From assembly GCA_043228905.1 (NCBI GenBank), contig JBHGNT010000009.1, forward strand, positions 5,270,001 through 5,334,000: a stretch of 64,000 nt of DNA, in the 5' to 3' direction. A program made the position numbers and the translations under genes. Below the pieces are notes generated by a model, which made no database searches, was not told the origin of the DNA, and was given only the letters and a program-made list of their open reading frames with translations. The stretch comes from Azolla caroliniana. Its lineage: Eukaryota > Polypodiophyta. Shown here piece after piece: positions 10,802-19,881 of the stretch (its first letter is position 1; every line of letters starts with the position of its first letter).

Positions 10802-12403
10802 TCAGTGTTGCTTGCCGAATTGGCACGCTTCGCATACACCTTCAATCTCCTTCTCTTTGAATGTTGAGAGTCCGATGACGACTCCTTTCGACTTCATTGC
10901 TTTGAGCTTTTGGAGATTTATATGGCCAATCCGCTTGTGCCATAACTCTATGTCGGAGTCAGCTTCAATGCCCTTTGCAAACATGGCCGATTTCATCTCG
11001 TGTGAGTCGAGAATGAACATTCGACCCTCTCTTCGTCCGCGTGCGATGAGTCGGCCCTCTTTTTCGATGAAGCAACCGCCTTGATTAAATCGAACTTGCA
11101 TCCCTTGCTCTACAATTTGGCCGACCAAGACCAAATTCTTCGTAATGGTCGGTACATGCAAGACATTTTTAATGTAATTTTGCTTACCTTCTTTTCCGAA
11201 CGGAACATTGCCGATGTGCCGAATCGGGTGCGTAGTGTCGTCTCCGGTTTCAACATACCCGGGTCGGTTCGGCTCTTGAAGTTCTCGGAACCATTCTTGA
11301 TGCGATGTCATATGGTTCAAGGCACTAGAATCGACGAACCATACGTCTTCCGGGCCAAAGGCACTAGTTGAGGTAGAGGCCGACATACAGTTTGCTCTAT
11401 GTTTCATTATGAACATTCTGCCACAGTCGGAGTTGTGTGCGTACATTCCGCCACGATCTTCGTAGTCGGAGTTGTGCCCGTACATTCCACTATACTCTTC
11501 GTAGTCGGAATTGTGTGCGTAATTCGTGAGTTGTCGGCTTGTGGAAACTGATTCACGCATCTTCTTTCGGCACTCTTCTTCGTGGTGGCCGAGCTTTCCG
11601 CAATATCCGCATTCAGTTGCGTTTTGACGGCTCGGGCCGGAGTGGAAGCTCCCCCTTCTTGCGAAGATTCCTCGTTGGCCTCCATTTTGCGGCCAAAATT
11701 GGGAGTTGTCGTCGTAGGTCAGACCTCGTCCGCCTTGTCCTTGGCTGAATCGGCCTCTCGCTTGTCCACGTCCTCTTCCTCCGTTAGAGTGCGTGTAGAG
11801 CATGTAGCTGTCCGACTCATTACTCCTTGTACGCACGTGGTTTCCTTCAACCAATAGCATTGATTGGAGCTCGAAGAAGGAGGGATATTTCTCCCGTGCT
11901 AGAACGGCGGTTCGCATCGCGCCGAACCGTGGTGCGAGGCCACCGAGGCATATTTGAACCATCTCATCATCATCGATATTTACGCTTATTGAGCCGAGCG
12001 AATCGCAAAGCTCCTTGATCTTTGAGGTGTATGTCGTGATGCACATGTCCCTTTGTTGAATGTTGTTCAACTCTTTGCGGAGTTGAAGCTTCCTCGCGGT
12101 CCTGTTCGCCGCGAAAATCTTTCGTAGATTTTCCCATGCCTCCTTCGGCATCTTGGCTTCGCGAATGTAGCCAAGCATGTGATCGTGAACACATGTCGCC
12201 AAGCAATACATCACGCGGCTTGCGGCTTGCTCCCATGTCGCGTATCCGGGAGTCGCTTCGGCAGGTCGGTCTTCATGCGCTCCTTTGATGTAGCTCCAAT
12301 AGCCTTGTCCGACAAGGTATTGGTGCATTTTGTACTCCCAAGATGCGAAGTTGTTTCGATCCAACTTCTCGGTAGGGTAAGCGCTCCCCATTTGAGTATT
12401 CAT
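10802..12403 (-). CDS. Copia gag-protease-integrase N-terminus, 533 aa, truncated by a stop
   Basis: Continuous frame of 533 residues. Residues 1-200 are a Copia gag (UBN2-like; NFASWEYKMHQYL near the start). A CCHC knuckle, CGYCGKLGHHEEEC, follows a Gly/Arg-rich linker. The protease active site reads VDSSALNHM where the family normally has Asp-Ser/Thr-Gly, so the flap-supporting glycine is replaced by serine and activity is doubtful. The frame then enters the pre-integrase HHCC zinc finger (HKRIGHINL, CEACQFGKQH) and ends at a TGA in an otherwise conserved stretch; the same frame continues into the integrase core beyond it. Confidence 0.85.
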   Translation of the reverse strand: MNTQMGSAYPTEKLDRNNFASWEYKMHQYLVGQGYWSYIKGAHEDRPAEATPGYATWEQAASRVMYCLATCVHDHMLGYIREAKMPKEAWENLRKIFAANRTARKLQLRKELNNIQQRDMCITTYTSKIKELCDSLGSISVNIDDDEMVQICLGGLAPRFGAMRTAVLAREKYPSFFELQSMLLVEGNHVRTRSNESDSYMLYTHSNGGRGRGQARGRFSQGQGGRGLTYDDNSQFWPQNGGQRGIFARRGSFHSGPSRQNATECGYCGKLGHHEEECRKKMRESVSTSRQLTNYAHNSDYEEYSGMYGHNSDYEDRGGMYAHNSDCGRMFIMKHRANCMSASTSTSAFGPEDVWFVDSSALNHMTSHQEWFRELQEPNRPGYVETGDDTTHPIRHIGNVPFGKEGKQNYIKNVLHVPTITKNLVLVGQIVEQGMQVRFNQGGCFIEKEGRLIARGRREGRMFILDSHEMKSAMFAKGIEADSDIELWHKRIGHINLQKLKAMKSKGVVIGLSTFKEKEIEGVCEACQFGKQH

Positions 12404-12541
12404 TATGTTGATTCTTCTTCTCTCTTCGAATGCGAGCTATGTAGCAAAGCTACGATAGCGATAAACCGGTTCTTGGTCGTCAGCGTGGAGCACAACACAT
12501 GATCACGATGAGGCGAATGTGCTAGATCGAGCTACCAAATT

Positions 12542-12553
12542 GCTCTGATTCCA
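12542..12553 (-). other. Copia primer-binding site (initiator tRNA-Met type)
   Basis: The 12 bases following the 5' LTR on the minus strand read TGGAATCAGAGC. This is one base from the TGGTATCAGAGC site complementary to the 3' end of plant initiator tRNA-Met, used by most plant Copia elements to prime minus-strand synthesis. Confidence 0.85.
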
Positions 12554-12600
12554 TGTAAAGAATCAAGAGATGGATTCTTGTGAAGCGGAAGAGATGTGAG

Positions 12601-12647
<47 letters not shown>

Positions 12648-12946
12648 TGAAACACAGAGAATACGCAAGGTAAAAGTATATTAACAAAGGAGAAAGACTC
12701 AACACAATACAAGGTGGGAGGACGGTGCTTTATATAGTCACCCTCTCTCTTCATTAACTACAAGGCTCGTGGAGCATGGGGAATGTGAAAGCTCATAAGT
12801 TATGTGTCATAGAATATGATTCTATGACTCATACTAAATGCTAGAATACAAAGAGGTGACTTAATGGTGACTCTTGACCGTTGGAGTGTCTATTCACTCT
12901 CAAGGTGAGTTCACACAGTAGATCAAGTTGAGCTTGATTCTCAACA
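12554..12946 (-). repeat. Copia 5' LTR (393 bp)
   Basis: Partner of 7464-7843, with the same termini. It has a longer TG run (about 12602-12630) and roughly ten scattered substitutions relative to the other LTR. Confidence 0.92.
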
Positions 12947-12951
12947 AAAGA
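12947..12951. repeat. Copia target-site duplication, right
   Basis: AAAGA, duplicate of 7459-7463. The LINE sequence resumes directly after it (CAACGACTAG). Confidence 0.9.
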
Positions 12952-13105
12952 CAACGACTAGCCTTCATCCAACAATGGTCGTCCTCCCCCTCTATTGAGT
13001 CGGTGGGCATCCACATAAGATGGACCTATCGTCTCCCAAAAGGGATTTGTATATACTAATCTCATCTGTAAAATTTTATAACTAATGGAAGGAGGTTTTT
13101 TTGGA
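12952..13105 (+). mobile_element. 3' end of the truncated LINE
   Basis: Continues the LINE of 6295-7458 after the Copia element. It matches 51428-51580 closely, through GATTTTATAACTAATGG and GGAAGGAG plus a T-run, then meets AATATATA. The same eight bases precede the LINE at 6287-6294, so they are a plausible target duplication, though they lie in low-complexity DNA. Confidence 0.8.
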
Positions 13106-13280
13106 AATATATATATATTTGTGCATATATTTATGTTTAGTCAGTATGCATGTATAAATGGGTGTAATGTATGTATATACATATTCATGGATGTAATGTT
13201 TGAATGTAGGTATATATGGATGCTTGCATGTATATGTATGTATGTATGTATGTATGTATTTATGTATGTATGTATGCTAC
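13106..13280. repeat. satellite block, resumed after the LINE
   Basis: 13113-13225 matches 5848-5955 (TTTATGTTTAGTCA, GTATAAATGGGTG, TTTGAATGTAGGTATAT), then degenerates into TATG repeats. This is the missing right half of the second 461-bp unit. From 13281 to 13500 I see only AT-rich DNA. Confidence 0.8.
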
Positions 13281-13504
13281 TCCAAATTTGAGTATTGCGT
13301 GCATAATATATTCTTTACTATCTCATTGAAATATCTAATATTTCACGAGCTAATGTAATTTTTTTTCTAGCATAATTGATAATACCCTTATGTAAATATA
13401 TTTTCAAATCTTTATTAATGCCCTTATATATATTCTGTATCTCACTGATTAATTAAAACCCCTTTGATGAACTCACGTGCTATCATACAAGTTTTGACAA
13501 TGAA

Positions 13505-15750
13505 GCCCCCGGGTCGGTGATAGGGGGAAACCCTGTTTTACACCAATGGTGCTGGTGAAGCAATCAGATAGGCCACTTGGGCATCTTACACACCCAGAGA
13601 CTTGCTCATATAGAGCATAAATGGCCTAGATCATGTCATTTGGTGTCTCCAAAACTTTAAGTCTATCAAACAACCTCTCCCTAGGAACTATGTCAAAGGC
13701 TTTGTGGAAGTCCACAAAGCAACAATATAGTTTCTTCTTACGAGCTTTCGTCTGGTCAATTAAGCACCTAAGTGTGAAGATATGGTCAATAGTGGAGAAG
13801 GCTCGTCTAAAGCCAACTTACTCAAGTGCTCGAAGACTTAATGTTTCCATATCATCGATGAGCTCTATTTCCATTACTGCACCATATAGTTTAGCGAGCG
13901 TGTGACCTATCATAATGGTCCTATATGTATTTGGGTTCATTGGATCCCGTCCTTTATGTATAGGGGCCACTGTGTTCATGGTCCATTGTGGTGGAAAACC
14001 CTCGGCAAGGGTGCGGTTGAAGATTAGAGTAAGAATGAGGGCTAGTCACTCTCGAGCATATATGATATGCTCGGCTCGCAATCCTGTGTGGTCCATGGAT
14101 TTCCTATGTTGTAATTTTTTTATGACCTTTGTGACCCTAGAGGTCTTGAAAAGTGTCCCTATGGTAGGTCGAGGTGTGGAAGGCATTGGAATGGGTGGTT
14201 GGTTCTGGACATGGTAGAGTCTCTCTGTATATGTGTGCCAAATATTGGGATCCTTGATGGGTGTTTGTGGTTCCGGTTCCCGTAGTCTCTTCCATGCAAG
14301 GGCGCAGTCCATACTCATGAGCATGTGGTAGAGTTCCCAATATTGAGATGCTTCCCAAGCTCATCTTTTACGATGTGTCATCTTGCGCATCTCTTTGCGA
14401 GCCTGTACTGAGGAAATAGTTCCACTAAGTTGCGACACTTTAAGTTGTCTATACAAATCTCTACAATCCTCATCATACCACTTGTTTTGTGGCATAGACC
14501 CTGTTCTACTTTACTGGAGTGTTTCGTGTACGGGAAGCTACTAATTGCTGTTGAGTGAAGGATGTGTGAGTTTTGTAGTGAGGTTCTCTAAAGGCAAGGA
14601 AGAATCAAAAGAGGAGAGATGGGCTTGAACATGTCCGGAGTAGATGTCAGAGAGCTCATGCGTGAAATGTATTATGGTGTGATGGTTTGGTTGACTAGAG
14701 TTGGTGGCATTGGAGGTGTCGCATTTTAGCTCAAAGTATAGGAACCTATGGTCTGCACCAATAGGGCATGGGGCCACCCGGAAGGAGTTGACCATGTGGG
14801 TAGCTTCAAGGCGTCCTATTAGATAATCAACTGTGCTTTCTCCTCCTCCATGCAGGAAACATGTGAGCTCTTCCGAGCTTGGCCACTCGGCTAATCCATT
14901 ATATATGATCATCTGGTGTCGACTTCCAAGTTCAAGTAGATGATGGCCAAAGCGTGTGGCGTCCGCACCTTGATCTTTTGATGTATGTGTTATGCCTATG
15001 GCTAAAGGGTCAACATTCACCATTTCTAGGTTTTTATCCATCTGAAATATTGTGCATTGTCGGGATTGGGTTCTCGCATTGAAATCTCCTACGAGGAAGA
15101 CGTCCCCTTGAGTGATGTGTTTCTACTAAGAAAAGTATATCAGATACCTTCAAAATATCCTCTAGACATCCAACGTGTGTCCAAAGTGCACTGTTACAGA
15201 TCCATAAAGTCATCCTAATTTTATTGTCTGTCACATGGGCCACACACCGTCAATTGGCGGCACGATCATTTATTATCACACGTCCATCTCGGTAAAAAGC
15301 ATGATGCCCTTCTTTATGAGCTTGTATGACTCGTGGCATATAGGTTTTACAATGCTCAATTTGCATATTGGTGAGGTCTTCATCGAGGTAGATAGGGTCC
15401 CCACCCAATCCTCGAAGAATTAGTCGCTTTTAAAAAAATTTGATTCTAGATCCTAAGTCCTTAAACTGAAGGACTAAAGCTCTCTTCCTAGTAGTGTCAC
15501 GTATTTTCCCTAGTGTTTGTGCATCTTCGTCGGGAGATGCCCCTTCCTTGAGCCCAATGACTCGTACATTTAGGTGTCAAGCTTGACGCATTTTCTCCTC
15601 CTCAAGGGTAGTGTTTACATTATGTTCATCCTTTAGCTCCTTTTTAATATTACGTTTTACTACATCAACCCAACCGGTTTTCGCTAATTCCATGTCGCTT
15701 TTAATCTCATCCTTAATATCCTCTAGGGAAGATATTTCACCATCTTCCCT
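13505..15750 (-). pseudogene. degenerate LINE with RRM-type ORF1, endonuclease and partial RT
   Basis: Minus-strand LINE of a different type from the others here. From its 5' side: an ORF1-like part (frame 15577-15768, then LNVRVIGLKEG and KRALVLQFKDL near 15470-15570, and an FYRDGRVIIND segment near 15280), recalling an L1 ORF1p RRM-like domain. Next an APE endonuclease with VFLVGDFNARTQ near 15090 and GGESTVDYLIGR...PIGADHRFL near 14750-14840 (Ala where Ser-Asp-His is usual). Then the RT start (VIKKLQHRKSMD near 14110) and RT core (STIDHIFTLRCLID, CFVDFHKAFD, GVKQGFPLSP, 13510-13830). Stops and frame changes are scattered throughout. RT ends abruptly at about 13505, so the 3' part is missing. 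Confidence 0.8.
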
Positions 15751-15751
15751 A

Positions 15752-15809
15752 AACACGTTCGTGTTCACAAGTGGAAGGATCGCGCATAAATGGAAGGATA
15801 AGGAATATT
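15752..15809 (+). repeat. left terminal inverted repeat
   Basis: Starts AACACGTTCG and contains GCGCATAAATGG and GGAAGGATAAGGAATATT. Matches the reverse complement of 19824-19881 at 51 of 58 positions. Similarity continues inward less strongly to about 15910. Confidence 0.85.
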
Positions 15810-15851
15810 TTGGCTGATTTTAGGGCTTTTTCAATTATTTTACAAAACACA

Positions 15852-15867
15852 ATGATACTAGTATCAT
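15852..15867. repeat. left subterminal palindrome
   Basis: ATGATACTAGTATCAT is a perfect 16-bp palindrome 100 bp inside the left end. The right end has ACATGTGATACATGTATCAC... at the mirror position (19763-19786). Both share TGATAC/GTATCA, suggesting a conserved protein-binding site near the ends. Confidence 0.6.
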
Positions 15868-16119
15868 ACATGTTCAAATATACTATGAAAAAGGTTAAAA
15901 ATCCACTATTTTCGTGATTTAGAAGTGAATAAAAAAAGAGGAATTTCAAAAAGTTACATTCTCAATTTATATCACAAACTTCACAACCAATGTTATTTTA
16001 TAAGAAACGATTTTTTAGAAATCATAAGAATTCAAAACACATGCTTTTATATTACTCGATTTGTTACAAGCGGAATGTAGTTACACTTAATAGCCAAAAA
16101 TACATTCATGATCACTCCT

Positions 16120-18910
16120 TTACGGAGAATCACTAATATAACTAATATACAATGACGATTCCTCCTTGTCATCCTCGGATGTACCAATCAGTGCATTATC
16201 TTCATCATAAACCAAATGGTTTGACTCTAGATTATATGCAGCAAATCTCCTTTGCCTTCGACTCAAGCCACCTTGTAGACCTGGTAATTTTTCTTTTATT
16301 ATATCTATTGTTGACTTCCTTAATCGTCCGGCTTTTGTAAGCGTGAAGTCGTACACAATGATATCCACATCAAAGATATCAAGGGTCGATGTGTTACGAA
16401 TGTTTCGCTTCCTCATCCTACCTCCCCTTGTCATTGGGCATTCAATCATCTCCAATGTATACTTACCTGTAAAAGCATTTGCACTTCTAGTGTTGTACCA
16501 ATGAACGTTTATAGACTTGATCGTGTTTTCTATTTCATGCATTAGCACTTCTAGAATTTTACCAACCCAAAATTGGTGGCCATGTGAGTTCTCATCAGTC
16601 GGCGTTGCAATCAACATCCCCGTCGCGAGCTCTTGCAAATTGCATTGCCATCTAGCTTCGCCTGCTTTGGTCATCCTTGGTCCCACATAAATGTCTCTTT
16701 GTTGTGGATGGACCAAACTATCATTAATCGCCTTTGTTGGTTGCTCCAGAGTTTTATTTACAGGATCATGTTGTAGCGACCATGTGAATGGCGTTTCCAA
16801 ATTCCAATTATCACCAAATACACAATTGTCTATAATTCCTTTCTGGTCACTAAAAAATACATCCCACCATGACGTGTCTTGTTGTGCGGCATATTTCTTG
16901 GCGGCCTCAATATGCTTTCTTTTTTCTTCTAAGGCTTGGAGCCATAACCGTTTTTATTCTGATACCAAGTCACTATGCCACTGTCCTTTCTTCTCAATTG
17001 GCATTTGTTTAGCTCCATGGACAATTGTACTCGACATACAAAGTAATAACTGGCAACCACCTTCAGGTTCCCATGTTGTAAAAGATAAATATTGTTTAGC
17101 ATACAAAAGCATAGAACCACTTATTTCCTTTTTCTTTATCATAAAAATGTGATTGAAGCTTATATTGTTTAACTTGGCGAGCACTTTAACATTCCCAACA
17201 CCCCCATTTGATATATATCTCTTAAAGTCATATACCTCCTTCAAGTGTAACACTTTTGGGCGTGGTGTATATGCATCACAAATGACATCAAATAGTTTAG
17301 GTAATGTGAAAGCATCATGCCGAGACAACTGTCTGGAGAATGTGCTAAACATCTTATCTATATGATCATGTGTGTGGCCAACCAAAAGAAAATTGACTTT
17401 CACTTTTCTAAACAATCATTGGTTGACCAACATACTTAGATAGCCAAACACAATTGAATTTTTGTTCTCTCTAGCAGTATTGTCCAATTGAATGTATAGA
17501 ACAGGGGGGAACGGTTGGCCCCAAGACATCAAAACTCAGTGAATCACTGTAACTATTAGGTTAGGGTCATTGTGAACATTGGGGTATGTAATGAAGATGT
17601 GAGGTCCAACTGACCTATTATAAGCCAAGCATCCCACCAAGTGCATAATTTTGAACAAGGCACTCATCATTGACGTCTTTGGGGAGCCTCCGCATATGCG
17701 GCAAGCACGTCTTCATCTGGTCCATGCCATCTATCACTAAGCACATGTAATGTTCGGGCCTCTTCAAACACTTCTCTCTATGATGCATCGCCTTCTTTTG
17801 TTCTAACGATTGTGCCTCACGATGCTCCTATAGTAATTTCTTACTCATATCCTTTTCCATTGGTGTCTTTGCACCTTTAGTCAAACTTTTAAGATTTGCA
17901 CAAATGGAGCAATACCCCATGCGTACTTTACGTGGAATGATAACATTTGAAAACTGAGCTCTCCATAATCTTGTGAATTGGCTATATGTGACAAATTTAT
18001 TACGTGAGCCCACCATATCATATCGATAGACATCATAAACTTCCCGACATGTGTAATTGTCAGAGAGGTGCATCCTACCTATAGTGGGCATTACTTCACA
18101 ATTTAACTGAAAGTAACTTTTCATCCAACCAATAGCATGTCTTCCAATTGCACCTTTCATACTTGGAACCTCTTTACAATTGAGCATCTAATCCCCGCTA
18201 AGTAGACGTTGTTGTACTCTATTTAGCTGCATGTTACTAACACATAACGCAATTTTGAATGCAACTCTACATATCTGTTGCGCATGGAAGATATAATACT
18301 CGAATGATACTTTGATCCCCGTACATTTGTCGGACACTAGTTGCATATGTGACCCGAGGTAAGTGTCTTGCTCATCACCAGTCATCGAAAAATAGTATCG
18401 CCTTAATTCTCGCAACTTTGATTTTCCAATCATAGATATACAACCACGGGCACAACATATTTTTTTGACATCAAATCCAATCTTCTTATCTGATGTCACC
18501 AAGTTAAATCTAGCTAGACGAATTCTTCGTGGGATTCTTCTAATATTCATAAGGCTTCCAGATTTCTCTTCCTACATAGAAGTTAGTGTAACCTTGTTAC
18601 TATCCAATTCTTTGTTGTGACCATCGCCCATGATATTCGATGTTTCATTGGCACTACCTTCATTCTTCGTATCTTTATTAATATCGTATTCTTCAATAGA
18701 GAACTCTTCACATGTGTCATTATTCACATTCGTTGTAGGTGAAGATGAGCTCAGACAATATTCTTCGATAGAAAATGGTGAGTCTGTCGACAGACAATAT
18801 TCGTCAATAGAAAATGGTGAGTCTGTCGACAGACAATACTCTTCGGTAGAAAATGAAGAGTCTAATGACAAACAATATTCTTCAATCGAGAACGATGAGT
18901 CTTCACTCAT
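16120..18910 (-). pseudogene. DUF7869-like putative transposase gene, broken
   Basis: One gene split by stops and a frameshift. It opens with four tandem 13-residue units (DSSFSIEEYCLSL type; 18750-18901). Next come a Cys-containing part (KKICCARGC near 18450; MGYCSICANLKSL near 17890-17925) and a core with VIDGMDQMKTCLPH (near 17720), VLYIQLDNTARENKN (near 17480) and FLLVGHTHDHIDKMFS (17342-17390). The C-terminal part (16120-16800) has FWVGKIL...INVHWYNT. Conserved acidic residues in the IDGMDQ, QLDN and HIDK motifs could form an RNase H-like catalytic centre, but that is inference. Stops lie in frame near 18189, 17829 and 17417, with a one-base frameshift near 17630. Confidence 0.75.
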
Positions 18911-19158
18911 GGCTTAAGGTCCACACAGAGCTCTTTAAGTTATGTGCTTAGGCTAACATAAAAAACTGATAAGCTCCTCTCTAAACATAAACTCCTCTCT
19001 AAACAGAAGCTCCCTCAATATAATGTCTATATTATTTAATATTATATTAATACAATAAATAAAGATATTATTTTTAATATAATAATTGTATTCAACATTT
19101 TAATAATTACTTAAACTAGTCTGTATAAAGTTAAATCAAGCCATATATATGTTGGTTG

Positions 19159-19608
19159 TGTTGAGAATCAAGCTCAACATAGTGCAACGTGTGAACACAC
19201 CTTTTGAGAATCCATGATTACTCAAAGGTCAAGAGTCACACCACTACTCTCTACACATTAACTATGTGTCATAGAATCATATTCTATGACACATAACTAA
19301 TGAGTTACATATTCCCCATGACTATGAGTCTTTACATTCCCCAAGAGAGAGAATGGTTGTTGTAAGTTAATGAAGAGAGAGGGTAACTCTGTATAAAGCA
19401 CCCTCCTCATACTTCATACAAGTCGGTTGTGACTCCTTGTTATGCTACATTTTGTAATTCTTATTCTACTTGTGAAATATTCACTTTCTTCTTGAGTATT
19501 CCTTTTTCTATTTATCTTGTGTTCTCTCATCTCTCCTCTAATTCCTCTCACACATACACATAACACACATCTCTTCCACTACACAAGAATCATACCCGAT
19601 TCTTTACA
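19159..19608 (+). mobile_element. solo Copia-type LTR (450 bp)
   Basis: Begins TGTTGAGAATCAAGCTCAAC and ends CCCGATTCTTTACA, the sense-strand termini of the LTRs at 7464-7843 and 12554-12946, but diverged and longer. It has TATAAAGCACC near 19396 and a hairpin with perfect 15-bp arms (19263-19277 / 19281-19295). No internal region is present, so it is a recombination product. The flanking five bases (GGTTG / TGATT) do not match. Confidence 0.85.
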
Positions 19609-19762
19609 TGATTATTGTTTGTTGCCAACAACATGAGTTGTTATTTTTATGGTAATTTAACATGGCATAACTTTGTGAATTTTGTGATTTTTTGTGATTT
19701 TTTGTGATTTTTCAATTTTATAAAATGGTGAGATTTTAAGCTTTTCCATTGAATCTTTGTGC

Positions 19763-19786
19763 ACATGTGATACATGTATCACATGT
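19763..19786. repeat. right subterminal palindrome
   Basis: A perfect 24-bp palindrome with core TGATACATGTATCA, about 96 bp inside the right end of the TIR element, mirrored by 15852-15867 at the left end. Confidence 0.6.
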
Positions 19787-19823
19787 TTTTTGAAATTGTT
19801 AAAAAAACCCTTAAATCAAATGG

Positions 19824-19881
19824 AATATTCCTTATCCTTCCAATTATGCGCAACCATTCCACTTCTGAATGCGAACGTGTT
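19824..19881 (-). repeat. right terminal inverted repeat
   Basis: Partner of 15752-15809. The outer end reads CGAACGTGTT on plus. Flanking DNA from 19882 shows no copy of the left flank. Confidence 0.85.

Larger units (their letters stand above)
7464..12946 (-). mobile_element. Ty1/Copia LTR retrotransposon (5.48 kb), degenerate
   Basis: Complete in structure and oriented on the minus strand: 5' LTR (12554-12946), primer-binding site, gag-protease-integrase frame, degenerate pol, polypurine tract and 3' LTR (7464-7843). Domain order gag, protease, integrase, reverse transcriptase, RNase H is that of Copia. Five-base duplications (AAAGA) flank it. The two LTRs differ by roughly ten substitutions outside their microsatellite, so insertion is not very recent. 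Pol has several stops and at least one frameshift, so it cannot move on its own proteins. It sits inside a truncated LINE. Confidence 0.95.
15752..19881 (-). mobile_element. TIR DNA transposon with DUF7869-like putative transposase
   Basis: A 4.13-kb unit bounded by long terminal inverted repeats (left 15752-15809, right 19824-19881; 51 of 58 bases match by eye, with weaker similarity to ~160 bp). Its single minus-strand coding region (16120-18910) carries a LYIQLDNTARENKN...LLVGHTHDHIDKMFS core like proteins I know as DUF7869. Both ends carry a perfect palindrome about 100 bp in. A solo Copia-type LTR (19159-19608) has inserted between the gene and the right end, so the original length was ~3.7 kb. 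No convincing target duplication was found. The coding region is broken. The association of this protein family with TIRs argues that it is a transposase. Confidence 0.75.
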
